Assembly (NCBI GenBank): GCA_947378845.1
Contig: CANCLQ010000009.1
Span: 1 to 43,066, forward strand
DNA from: Opitutia bacterium
GTDB lineage: Bacteria > Verrucomicrobiota > Verrucomicrobiia > Opitutales > UBA953
DNA length: 43,066 bases
Reading direction: 5' to 3'
Part shown: piece by piece, positions 9,150 through 16,516 of the stretch
How positions within the stretch are numbered: the stretch's first letter is position 1
Layout of the letters: the number at the start of each line of letters is the position of its first letter
Notes under the pieces: model-generated
Database searches by the model: none
Told to the model about the DNA's origin: nothing
What the model saw: the letters and a program-made list of their open reading frames with translations, nothing else
Position numbers and translations under genes: made by a program

Positions 9150-10648
9150 TTTCAACGCTTGCCACTATCGACGTCGCCTTCAAAGCGCTCGCACCTCGTA
9201 ACGCCGACTGGGCAAGTATCATGCCTGAGATCTGCGTGGCTGGACTTTCCTTGCTCTGCCTCTTGCAAGCAATGTTCTCACCGAAGGCATTGAAATCACT
9301 CATCCCTGTCACCGCCCGAATTGGACTGTGCCTCGTGATTGCAATGGCCTGCATTAGCAATCGTGCATGGAGCCCAACTCAAGGACCCGTCACCACTTTC
9401 GCAGGATTACTCCAAGTAACGGATCTCACGATGGGTTTCCGTCTCACTTTTTTAATCTCCGCACTCCTCACTAGCTTCCTCGCCACTCGCTTCCTCACCG
9501 AACGCGATGCGGTGATTGCTGATTACCACCACGTTCTCTTGGTTGTAACCGCGGCTTTCATGCTCCTCATCCAGTCACACCACTTTGTGACTTTATTTGT
9601 AAGTTTAGAAACCGCTGCCGTTGGACTTTATATTTTAGTCGGCTACCTCCGTCGCAGCGAAGCTTCACTCGAAGCCGGCGTTAAATACCTCGTCGCTGGC
9701 GGACTCAGCTCCGCTCTCTTACTCATGGGCATTGTTTTAGTCTACGGCTCCCTCGGTGGCCCAGGCGTTGATTCACTTAATTTCGACCAAGTGGCACTCG
9801 CACTCAACGCAGGCAAAGCCACCGCACTCACTATGGTAGGCGTCGCACTTATCATCGGCGGTGCAGCCTTCAAGTTGGGCGCATTCCCTTTCCAAGCATG
9901 GATTCCTGATGTCTATCAAGGTGCACCAACGCCAACAACCACCTTCCTCGGTACCGCCTCCAAAGCCGCAGGTGCATTTATTTTATTCATCTTAGTTACT
10001 GGCCCGTTGCAGCCACTGGCGGGTAAATTAGCTCCACTCTTAGCGGTTGCCTCCATCCTCACCTTGCTTGTCGGCAATCTCGCCGCACTCGCTGCGACCG
10101 ATATCAAGCGCGTCATTGCACTCTCAGGCGTTTCACACGCTGGATTTATTCTGGCTGCGATCACTGCCCTTTTAGTTGCTGGCGACGTTGAAGGATTTAA
10201 TCGCAATCTCCTTTCGTACTATCTCTTGGCCTATATCGCAGGAAGTTATCTAACCGCTCAAGCGCTCGTCTCCATTCCCGTGGCCGACGATCATCGCCGT
10301 CCATTACTCGGACTACGCGGAATGATGCGTCGCTCTCCTACTATCGCCAGTGCCCTCGGCTTCGGTATCAGTTCGCTCGCCGGGATTCCGCCATCGATTG
10401 GATTCTTCGCCAAGCTCTTCATTCTCATCCTTCTCGCAAAACTGAAACTCTGGTGGATCTTCGGCGCGGCCCTTGTGAGCGTGGCCCTCAGCATTCACTA
10501 TTACTTCGCTATCCTCCGCGAAGCCGTGGTTCGTCCTACGCTCGACCAGGAAGAAGTTCCCGTCATCGAAGTTTCGCCGACTGCTAAATTTATTATCGGA
10601 ACACTCTCTGCCGTAACCCTATTAGGCGGACTCTTGTTCTTCCTCTAA
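9146..10648 (+). CDS. nuoN: NADH-quinone oxidoreductase subunit N
   Basis: Third antiporter-like subunit of complex I, 500 residues. It has the conserved LFVSLETAAVGLYILVGYLR (membrane Glu), GAAFKLGAFPFQAWIPDVYQGAPTPTT (channel Lys and the usual PDVYxGAPTP) and IKRVIALSGVSHAG. The start ATG overlaps the nuoM stop by 4 bp, a classic coupling signal. It is the last gene of the operon, and its stop lies 2 bp from the stop of the convergent xerD gene. No intrinsic terminator is visible between them, so transcripts probably run into the opposite gene. Confidence 0.96.
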   Translation: MISTLATIDVAFKALAPRNADWASIMPEICVAGLSLLCLLQAMFSPKALKSLIPVTARIGLCLVIAMACISNRAWSPTQGPVTTFAGLLQVTDLTMGFRLTFLISALLTSFLATRFLTERDAVIADYHHVLLVVTAAFMLLIQSHHFVTLFVSLETAAVGLYILVGYLRRSEASLEAGVKYLVAGGLSSALLLMGIVLVYGSLGGPGVDSLNFDQVALALNAGKATALTMVGVALIIGGAAFKLGAFPFQAWIPDVYQGAPTPTTTFLGTASKAAGAFILFILVTGPLQPLAGKLAPLLAVASILTLLVGNLAALAATDIKRVIALSGVSHAGFILAAITALLVAGDVEGFNRNLLSYYLLAYIAGSYLTAQALVSIPVADDHRRPLLGLRGMMRRSPTIASALGFGISSLAGIPPSIGFFAKLFILILLAKLKLWWIFGAALVSVALSIHYYFAILREAVVRPTLDQEEVPVIEVSPTAKFIIGTLSAVTLLGGLLFFL

Positions 10649-10650
10649 GT

Positions 10651-11592
10651 TTAAGACTTTCGACCGCGTGGGTGATGCTTGCGATGGGCATCACTTAACG
10701 CTGTGCGTTCGACCGACGTGTAAATCTGCGTCGTCGCAATATCCGCGTGACCCAGCATTTCCTGAATCGAACGCAGATCTGCCCCACCCGCGAGCAAGTG
10801 CGTCGCAAAGGCGTGACGCAGCAAATGCGGCTTTACTGAAATATCTACGCCCGAACGTTTGGCAGCCTGCTTAACGCTCAGCCAAAAAGTTTTTCGCGAC
10901 AGCGCCTGCCCTCTTGCACTTAAGAATAATGCGCTGCCTGTTTTAGGTCGCATGAGCTTTGGGCGTGCGTCTTTTAAGTAAGCTTGAATCGCAATGATTG
11001 CAGTCTCGCCGACCGGCACAACGCGATCCTTAGAGCCCTTACCGCGCACTCGGACGACGGCCGACTCCATGTCCAGGCCCTGCAATTCTAAGTTACAAAG
11101 TTCACTGATACGCAGACCCGATCCATACATCAGCTCCAACATGGCGCGGTCGCGCAATCCTTGAGGAGTCGACGTATCGGGCGCTGAAACAATTTTCGCC
11201 GCCTGATCCGCTGTCATCGTTCCCGGCAAGGTGCGTTTCATTTTCGGCCCTTTGGCCAACTCCGTAAAATCATCACGGCGCAGCCCAATCCGCACCAAGT
11301 GAGCGGCGAACGCACGCACCGCCGAGAGCCGACGCGAAAGCGAAGCGGCAGCCTGACCCTTGCGATCCAAAGACTTCACCCATGAGTCGACTTCCGCCAA
11401 GCCCACTTGAGTCCAATTTCCCTTACCCGCCCGGCCACAATGTTGAGCAAAACGAATTAAATCATCCTCATAAGCCGCAATCGTGAGCTTCGCCAGACCA
11501 CGCTCCAGCGAGAGGTAGGCCATAAAAGTGTCCACCGCGTCGGCCAGCTCAGCTGGAGCCGATGAAATCTTTTTTTGACGCGAGGACCCCAT
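10651..11592 (-). CDS. xerD: Tyrosine recombinase XerD-like
   Basis: Site-specific recombinase that, with a XerC partner, resolves chromosome dimers at dif. The 313-residue protein has the N-terminal SAM-like core-binding domain (about 14-105) and the C-terminal catalytic domain with all expected residues: Arg161 (GSGLRISELC), Lys185 (GKGSKDR), His256/Arg259 (HLLRHAFATHLL), His282 (GHADIATTQIYT) and nucleophile Tyr291. ATG at 11592 was chosen because the longer open frame gives an unrelated 43-residue extension that would overlap the divergent argA gene. A second Xer recombinase is at 36639-37577. XerD rather than XerC is inferred from overall similarity (GADLRSIQEMLGHADIATTQIYT) and is not certain. 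Confidence 0.9.
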   Translation of the reverse strand: MGSSRQKKISSAPAELADAVDTFMAYLSLERGLAKLTIAAYEDDLIRFAQHCGRAGKGNWTQVGLAEVDSWVKSLDRKGQAAASLSRRLSAVRAFAAHLVRIGLRRDDFTELAKGPKMKRTLPGTMTADQAAKIVSAPDTSTPQGLRDRAMLELMYGSGLRISELCNLELQGLDMESAVVRVRGKGSKDRVVPVGETAIIAIQAYLKDARPKLMRPKTGSALFLSARGQALSRKTFWLSVKQAAKRSGVDISVKPHLLRHAFATHLLAGGADLRSIQEMLGHADIATTQIYTSVERTALSDAHRKHHPRGRKS

Positions 11593-11640
11593 GCACTCAT
11601 CAGTATTGCGAACAGCAAAGAGGAGTCCATAAATATTCCC

Positions 11641-12966
11641 ATGTCCAGCCAGCGCGAACGAGCGATGAAACCGACCGACCTCCGGGGAATCCTGCGGTAC
11701 GTCCCGATGTTCCGTGATCACGTTTTCGTCATCGCCGTCGACGGCTCAATCGTCAGCCACGAAAACTTTACTAACATCGTGACTGACATCGCAGTGCTAC
11801 GCAGCTTGTCGATTAAAGTCATCTTAGTGCACGGCATCGGCCAGCAGCTCGTTGCGCTTGCCGGCGAACACAATGTTTCGTTGTCCGACGTACAAGGCGA
11901 AGGTGTGACCGATGTTGCAACCATGTCACTCGCTCGAGAAGCTTCTGCCCTCGTCTCGCAAACCGTTCTCGAACACCTTTCGCAAGCTGGACTTCGCTGC
12001 GCTATCACTAATGCGGTACGCGCCACCAACGTTGGTGTGATTAAAGGCAAGAATCACCTCTTCACCGGAAAAGTTGAAAAAGTAGACGTCGCCATTTTGA
12101 AATCGATGTTGGCGCAAGACATCTTGCCCCTGGTTACACCGATTGTCTGCGACCGCGAAGGCCAGTCTTTACGGGTGAATAGTGACCACTTGGCCATGGA
12201 GCTCGCTGCTGCTATGGGCGCATCTAAACTAATCTACCTTACACCATTTTCCGGATTACAGATTGAGGGACAAGTGCGCATCAATCTGCCCGAGGATGAA
12301 TTGAAAAAGATTCTCTCCAATAAAGCGATCAAGCTCGACCCGCGCATCCGGAGCAAAGCCATGCAGTCGGCCAAAGCCCTCGATGAAGATGTACCTCGCG
12401 CTCACATTCTCGACGGTCGTGTCTTCGGCGGCTTGCTCACCGAAATTTTTGATAAGGTCGGCCTCGGCACCATGATTCACGCAAATGATTATGACCGCAT
12501 CCGCGCCGCCAAAAAGAAAGACGCCCAAGCACTTTATAATTTAGCTAAGCACGGCGCCAAGACCGACGCACTCGTTCTGCGTACGCGTCAACAGATTGAA
12601 CAATCTATCACTGATTTCTTCGTGTACGAAATCGACGATAGCATTATCGGCTGCGCTGCCCTTCGCCCTTATCCGGACGGTAAAGCCATGGAGATTTGCG
12701 CGGTCTATGTTCAACCTTTCTACCACGGACGTGGGGTCGGGAAAAAACTCGTCGAATACGCGAAACACCGGGCCAAAGAACTCGGCGCCAAGAAAGTCAT
12801 CGCCCTCACCACTCAGACCCAAGGCTTCTTCCAATCCGCCTGCGGCTTTACCGGCGGCTCGCAAAACGATTTGCCCGCTTCTCGTCGTCGCGAACTCAAA
12901 GCCAGCGGACGCAACTCACACATTCTTCAGTTCCCTCTGAAGAAATTGGTGAATACGGTGCGTTAG
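11641..12966 (+). CDS. argA: Amino-acid N-acetyltransferase (N-acetylglutamate synthase, ArgA type)
   Basis: Acetylates glutamate with acetyl-CoA in the first step of arginine synthesis. It has the bifunctional-looking ArgA architecture: an N-terminal amino-acid-kinase-like domain (about 25-270; KVILVHGIGQQ, VGVIKGKNHLFTGKV, KLIYLT) that usually binds the feedback inhibitor arginine, and a C-terminal GNAT domain (about 290-440; EICAVYVQPFYHGRGVGKKLVEYA with the acetyl-CoA-binding RGVGKKL loop). Length 441 is close to E. coli ArgA (443). The ATG at 11641 lies 15 bases after AGGAG; the ATG at 11665 (MKPTDLRG) is an equally plausible start. It is divergent from xerD across 48 bp and overlaps the convergent UDG gene by 4 bp. 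No other arginine genes are nearby. Confidence 0.92.
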   Translation: MSSQRERAMKPTDLRGILRYVPMFRDHVFVIAVDGSIVSHENFTNIVTDIAVLRSLSIKVILVHGIGQQLVALAGEHNVSLSDVQGEGVTDVATMSLAREASALVSQTVLEHLSQAGLRCAITNAVRATNVGVIKGKNHLFTGKVEKVDVAILKSMLAQDILPLVTPIVCDREGQSLRVNSDHLAMELAAAMGASKLIYLTPFSGLQIEGQVRINLPEDELKKILSNKAIKLDPRIRSKAMQSAKALDEDVPRAHILDGRVFGGLLTEIFDKVGLGTMIHANDYDRIRAAKKKDAQALYNLAKHGAKTDALVLRTRQQIEQSITDFFVYEIDDSIIGCAALRPYPDGKAMEICAVYVQPFYHGRGVGKKLVEYAKHRAKELGAKKVIALTTQTQGFFQSACGFTGGSQNDLPASRRRELKASGRNSHILQFPLKKLVNTVR

Positions 12967-13880
12967 TCGTTCGCCGTTTTATTGGGATCAGTTAAGAAAT
13001 AGCTGCGCTGTTTTGCCGAAATCGGCAGACCTAGCTTTTCCATTACCAACAGAAAATCTTCCCAGACCAAACGCTTGGAACTCATACTCGGGTTGTTCAA
13101 AAGGTAACTCGGATGAAACGTTAGCATCATAGGAATACCGTTTAATTCGTGCCACTGTCCGCGTTTATGTGTGATGGTCTCATCGGTTCCAGTCAGCGCC
13201 GCTAGGGCCTGAGCACCGGCCGCTATAATCAACTTCGGTTTCACAATCTCCAGTTGAGCCATGAGCGTGGGACGACCGAATTCCACCTCATCTTTACGCG
13301 GTGCACGCTTACCAAAAGGCGTCGCCGCCTTGGGCTTCCATGTAATCAAATTGCAGAAATACACATCCTCTTCCTTGAGCCCCATTGATGTAATAATTTT
13401 ATTTAATAAATCTCCCGCATCACCCGCAAAGGCCTGACCCTTCTCCATTTCTTCAGCGTTGGGAGCCTCGCCGATAATAAAGACTTTTGCTTCTAATGAT
13501 CCACGGCCCAGCAATGGCTTAGCTTTTTCAGGAAGGTGCCGACGCGTCTCCGCACACTGATTAACCTGGTTTTCCAACCAAAGCATTTTTTCTTTTTTAG
13601 TTCCCGCTGGTAGATTCCAAACTGGAGGTGGTGTTGAAATTTTTTCTAATGAAGTCGTAGCTGCTTTAGGTGCAGCCGCTGTGGCGGCACTTGCGCGAGG
13701 AGCCGTAACTACCGCCGCAGGCTTCACTTGAGATGCGACAGGAACTGAACCGACATCTCCGGACAGTGATTTAAGTTGAGCCAAACTTTCCTCCGAAACG
13801 CTGACCCGTCGAACGCCCGCCGCCTTCTGTCGACGAAGCTCCTGCAGCAATGCGTCAATGGCTTCAGCAGGATCAATCAT
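12963..13880 (-). CDS. Uracil-DNA glycosylase superfamily protein (family-4-like, Fe-S ligands mostly lost)
   Basis: Probably removes uracil from DNA. After an Ala/Pro-rich linker (about 50-95) it has the family-4/5-like fold: GEAPNAEEMEKGQAFAGDAG (about 137-156; the usual motif is GEAPG...G.PFVG.AG), VYFCNLITWKP, IIAAGAQALAALTG and FHPSYLL, the conserved C-terminal uracil-site motif. Family-4 enzymes hold a [4Fe-4S] cluster through four cysteines (CxxC, KC-RPP, and one in the next helix). Here CxxC reads CAET, KC reads TW and the last is EF, so only one ligand remains. The first ATG was used; it overlaps the pterin-dehydratase stop by 8 bp. The N-terminal about 30 residues (IDALLQELRRQKAAGVRRV) recall the tail found in many PVC UDGs. 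Confidence 0.85.
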   Translation of the reverse strand: MIDPAEAIDALLQELRRQKAAGVRRVSVSEESLAQLKSLSGDVGSVPVASQVKPAAVVTAPRASAATAAAPKAATTSLEKISTPPPVWNLPAGTKKEKMLWLENQVNQCAETRRHLPEKAKPLLGRGSLEAKVFIIGEAPNAEEMEKGQAFAGDAGDLLNKIITSMGLKEEDVYFCNLITWKPKAATPFGKRAPRKDEVEFGRPTLMAQLEIVKPKLIIAAGAQALAALTGTDETITHKRGQWHELNGIPMMLTFHPSYLLNNPSMSSKRLVWEDFLLVMEKLGLPISAKQRSYFLTDPNKTAND

Positions 13881-14166
13881 GGGAACAGAGCAATTGGATG
13901 GCTTGAGCGAGGGTCAAATCTTTCTCCGTAACCTTGTCGCCCGCATCATGCGTGCAGAGCTTTAAGGTCACTCGGCGGTAATTATTTATAATTTCTGGGT
14001 GATGGTTCTGCTTTTCAGCGATTTGGCCGACTTTATTGATGAAAATAAGTGCCTCGCCGAAGTCTTTTAAGTCTATGGTTTTCAATAGTTTACCACTTTC
14101 ATACTGCCACCCATCGAGCGAGGCCAAGGCCTTCATAATGGCATCGCTTTGAAGTGGTTTACCCAT
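13873..14166 (-). CDS. phhB: Pterin-4a-carbinolamine dehydratase
   Basis: Dehydrates 4a-hydroxytetrahydropterin, recycling the cofactor of aromatic amino acid hydroxylases, or acts in folate/molybdopterin-linked pterin metabolism. The 97-residue protein shows the family signature EKQNHHPEI (catalytic His55 and His56), Y63, and CTHDAGDKVTEKDLTLA with the third catalytic region THD (72-74). Length is normal. No phenylalanine hydroxylase is adjacent, so its physiological pterin substrate is unknown. It is followed by the overlapping UDG gene and so heads a two-gene operon. Confidence 0.94.
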   Translation of the reverse strand: MGKPLQSDAIMKALASLDGWQYESGKLLKTIDLKDFGEALIFINKVGQIAEKQNHHPEIINNYRRVTLKLCTHDAGDKVTEKDLTLAQAIQLLCSHD

Positions 14167-14181
14167 GCAAAAAGCATCGAA

Positions 14182-14193
14182 AAGAAGCTTCTT
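14182..14193. promoter_or_regulatory. 12-bp perfect palindrome upstream of phhB
   Basis: AAGAAGCTTCTT lies 16 bp upstream of the phhB ATG in the divergent region shared with the RRM gene. It could be an operator half of some regulator or chance; no other support was seen. Confidence 0.15.
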
Positions 14194-14412
14194 ATGTCAA
14201 TGGTTCGACTAGAGAAAAGACCCCATTGTGAATAAACTTGCTCCGAAGGTCTTAACTTGAACTAATGCGGGTCAGGTTCGCTCTGAAAATAACCAAACCA
14301 AGAGCGCTCCCCGCAAGAATCCGGTGAGTTGACGGTCGCTAAGACGGCAAATCGAAATCCAAGAAGGAAACGGGCAATGCGGTTGTAAGTAACACTAAAG
14401 AAAATAAAAGAT
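14194..14412 (+). promoter_or_regulatory. Long non-coding leader region of the RRM protein gene with an extended hairpin
   Basis: This 219-bp stretch is the longest non-coding part of the window. It contains a two-part hairpin: GCGGG (14267-14271) with CCCGC (14310-14314), and inside it CGCTCT (14279-14284) with AGAGCG (14301-14306), enclosing a 16-base A-rich loop. The 100 bases after it are A-rich with no ORF. A structured leader would fit an autoregulated or cold-responsive RNA-binding protein, but no promoter could be placed with confidence. Transcript start and function are inferred. Confidence 0.35.
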
Positions 14413-14856
14413 ATGGAAAATAAGTTATTCGTAGGCAACCTTCCTTGGGCTGCTACTGAATCAGACATCCGCGCACATTTCTCCCAAGCGGGCGAAGTGG
14501 TTTCCGTGGAAGTAATGATGGATAAGTTCACAGGTCGTCCTCGTGGCTTCGCCTTCGTAACCATGGGCAATGCACAGCAAGCTCAGGATGCGATCGCTAA
14601 GACCGAGAACATCGACTTCATGGGTCGTCCCTTGAAGGTGAACGTTGCTCGTCCTCGCGAAGAACGCCCCTCCTTCGGTGGTGGCGAACGTCGTGGTGGC
14701 TTCGGCGGCGGTGAACGTCGCTCAGGCGGCTTCGGTGGCGGTCGCGGCGGCTTCGGCGGCGGCGAACGTCGCGGTGGCTTCGGCGGCGGCGGTCGTGGTG
14801 GTTTTGGCGGTGGCGAACGCGGCGGCTTCGGCGGCGGCGATCGTGGCGGCTACTAA
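14413..14856 (+). CDS. RRM-domain, glycine-rich RNA-binding protein
   Basis: Single RNA-recognition motif followed by a disordered RGG-type tail; such proteins bind RNA, in cyanobacteria as cold-induced Rbp proteins, and probably act as chaperones or in mRNA metabolism. RNP2 is LFVGNLPW (5-12) and RNP1 is RGFAFVTM (44-51) after KFTGRP; the RRM ends about residue 80 (KVNVARPREER). The tail (87-147) consists of repeats of GGFGGGERR/GGFGGGRGG. The ATG is preceded by A-rich sequence with no strong Shine-Dalgarno. A strong terminator follows, so it is monocistronic. Its exact targets are unknown. The Gly-rich tail generates a spurious Ala/Val-rich overlapping ORF in another frame, which is not real. 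Confidence 0.93.
   Translation: MENKLFVGNLPWAATESDIRAHFSQAGEVVSVEVMMDKFTGRPRGFAFVTMGNAQQAQDAIAKTENIDFMGRPLKVNVARPREERPSFGGGERRGGFGGGERRSGGFGGGRGGFGGGERRGGFGGGGRGGFGGGERGGFGGGDRGGY
14674..14853 (+). repeat. Glycine-rich coding repeat (GGFGGGERR-like units)
   Basis: Imperfect tandem units of about 24-30 bp, based on ggcttcggcggcggtgaacg, encode roughly seven GGFGGG(E/G/D)R blocks in the RRM protein tail. The repeat is in frame and could expand or contract by slippage without a frameshift, so tail length may vary between strains. Confidence 0.9.
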
Positions 14857-14882
14857 TCCCGGATTCTAACCTACCCACTTCA

Positions 14883-14906
14883 GGGCGCCAACCGGCGCCC
14901 TTTTTT
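14883..14906 (+). terminator. Rho-independent terminator after the RRM gene
   Basis: Seven-bp GC stem GGGCGCC / GGCGCCC with an AACC loop, followed directly by six T. It lies 26 bp after the RRM stop. Confidence 0.93.
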
Positions 14907-14973
14907 GTGCCCACTCAATAGAATCAGGGTTTTCTATTCTTCTGAAAACGGTTTGGATGACTCTCCCCTATTC

Positions 14974-16011
14974 GTGCGACACCTCTTCGCCATCATCCTT
15001 TGCTCCACCTTAAGCCCATGGCTTATGGCCGAAATCAATGCAGACGGTTTACCCGAAGGGCCGGCCGTCTTTCTGCATTTCTCCAATAGCTCACTCGCAC
15101 AAACGCAATTAGGCGAAGTTATTCAACAGAGTTTTGCCGACAAAACTTTTGCGACGCCCGAAGCAAAAGCGATTGAAGAGAAATTGGGCTTTAATCCGCT
15201 ACGCGACCTTAACGAAGTCGTCGCCGGCTTATACCGCGACAACAGCGCACCTAAAAATAAAACCAAGGCCGTCATCTTACTGCGCGGAAAATTTGATTTA
15301 AATAAACTCAACACACTCACTGCGAAAACTTCGGCGCCCTGCAGCCCTGTCGAATCGTTCTCCACTTGGGACATGGCCGAGGTTGTCGCAGGATTAAATA
15401 ATGAGTCACCCGACAAAGCGGATCGCGGAAAGATCATCCTCGTTGCCTTTGCAGACGACTGCATCTTCCTTGCCTCGCCCGAACTGATTAAGCCCACGCT
15501 ATCGTGCTTACAAAAGAAAACCCTCTCCTGCTCGACTCCATTAGCTATCACCGCACTCAATCTAGCAAAGGTTAAACCTTGGCTCGTTTTTTATACCGAT
15601 TTTTCTAAAATCAAAGCCAAGGGATTTCTTGGCGAAATGGGCGATAAAGGCATGCAGCAGACCATTATTACCATCAATGAAAACGGGCGTAATATTCAAC
15701 TACGCGGCGAAGCCGAATTCAAGACGCCCGAACAAGCGGAAGCTGCCTCCCAAGAGTTTAAGAGAATGATTAAAGTAACCTCACTCATTCTCATGAGCCA
15801 GAAATTCACCTTCACCCAAGCAAATTCGAGCGACAATTATCTGCTCGATTTACTCAATTTCCTAAATGTTTCACGCGTGGGTTATTTAACTAAAATCAAC
15901 GGCGATCTTCCGACAGTTAAGGCCGCTCAGGCGATACGTGCGATGGCCCTTGAAAGTCGGAATGAGAAAGTAAGTCGTTCAACCACGACTCGTAATTCTA
16001 CATCCGAATAA
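14974..16011 (+). CDS. Secreted/periplasmic protein of unknown function
   Basis: I do not recognise the family. The first 19 residues form a signal peptide (basic MRH, hydrophobic core with AIILC, cleavage about LMA-E) if translation starts at the GTG at 14974. A TTG at 14953 is an alternative; the frame is open further back but would run into the terminator. The rest (about 325 residues) is soluble, with alternating amphipathic segments, e.g. about 45-70 (conserved-looking LGFNPLRDLNEVVAGLY) and three cysteines in the middle. The overall pattern, with strand-rich repeats and a phrase such as WLVFYTDFSKI, resembles verrucomicrobial secreted proteins that I cannot name. The 3' end is only 9 bp from the convergent hisI stop. 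Confidence 0.72.
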   Translation: MRHLFAIILCSTLSPWLMAEINADGLPEGPAVFLHFSNSSLAQTQLGEVIQQSFADKTFATPEAKAIEEKLGFNPLRDLNEVVAGLYRDNSAPKNKTKAVILLRGKFDLNKLNTLTAKTSAPCSPVESFSTWDMAEVVAGLNNESPDKADRGKIILVAFADDCIFLASPELIKPTLSCLQKKTLSCSTPLAITALNLAKVKPWLVFYTDFSKIKAKGFLGEMGDKGMQQTIITINENGRNIQLRGEAEFKTPEQAEAASQEFKRMIKVTSLILMSQKFTFTQANSSDNYLLDLLNFLNVSRVGYLTKINGDLPTVKAAQAIRAMALESRNEKVSRSTTTRNSTSE

Positions 16012-16020
16012 ATTCGGAAC

Positions 16021-16440
16021 TTAGACCGACTCCAAAGAACCGTCGGCACGCAGACGTCGGTAATAACAACCCGAACGTGCTTTACCGTTTGCACCTTTGG
16101 TGTGGCACGCGCCCTGACCAGCAGGACGAACTTTGTAGAGAATCGAATTCTGTTCGCAGTTCACACGCACTTCCAAAAGTTCCAAGAAATCTCCCGAGGT
16201 AAGACCCTTGATCCAGAGCTCATTACGCGAGGTGCTCCAAAAAGTTGCCTTCTTTTCTTTCAACGCTGTCTGCAAAGCCAACTCATTGACGTAACCCAAA
16301 ATAAGTACTTCGCCCGTTTGAGCATCTTGTGCGACGGCTGGAATCACATCGGCTTCGCCGGATGCAATTTTGCGCAGTTTCTTGAAATCGAGACGCAAGG
16401 ACATGCCCTCTTCGAGTTCTTTATGTTCTTTATCAGCCAT
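16021..16440 (-). CDS. hisI: Phosphoribosyl-AMP cyclohydrolase (variant metal site)
   Basis: Third step of histidine synthesis: opens the adenine ring of phosphoribosyl-AMP. About 139 residues. Diagnostic segments are AVAQDAQTGEVLILGYVNE, KEKKATFWSTSRNELWIKG (canonical FYSRSR-LW-KG), ACHTKG and SGCYYR (zinc cysteines). The usual Mg-binding D-x-D-x-D reads N-C-E-Q-N (VRVNCEQNSILYKV), a variant that I recall in other PVC genomes. There is no fused HisE domain. Three ATGs (16449, 16440, 16404) are possible starts; 16440 has a GGTGG close by and was kept. Divergent from tkt across 76 bp that hold an inverted repeat. Confidence 0.9.
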   Translation of the reverse strand: MADKEHKELEEGMSLRLDFKKLRKIASGEADVIPAVAQDAQTGEVLILGYVNELALQTALKEKKATFWSTSRNELWIKGLTSGDFLELLEVRVNCEQNSILYKVRPAGQGACHTKGANGKARSGCYYRRLRADGSLESV

Positions 16441-16460
16441 ATCCACCATTTGGAGGGGTA

Positions 16461-16497
16461 AATCCCTACATTCAAGGCTGGAATCCCTAGGGGATTC
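16461..16497. promoter_or_regulatory. Repeat-based operator candidate between hisI and tkt
   Basis: AATCCCTA occurs at 16461-16468 and 16482-16489, 21 bp apart (two helical turns). The second copy is half of a perfect 7-bp inverted repeat GAATCCC-TAG-GGGATTC (16481-16497). It sits about 20 bp before the tkt start and about 40 bp before hisI, where a dimeric regulator could act on either gene. The regulator is unknown. Confidence 0.35.
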
Positions 16498-16516
16498 TCC
16501 CTTACGGAATACGGGT

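Noticed and set aside
10651..11592. Integrase of a mobile element
   Set aside because: The XerD-like protein has housekeeping length and neighbours, and no att repeats, phage genes or tRNA are adjacent. The same applies to xerC at 36639-37577.
14618..14914. Open frames on both strands across the Gly-rich tail of the RRM gene
   Set aside because: They are low-complexity shadows of the repeat-rich coding sequence.
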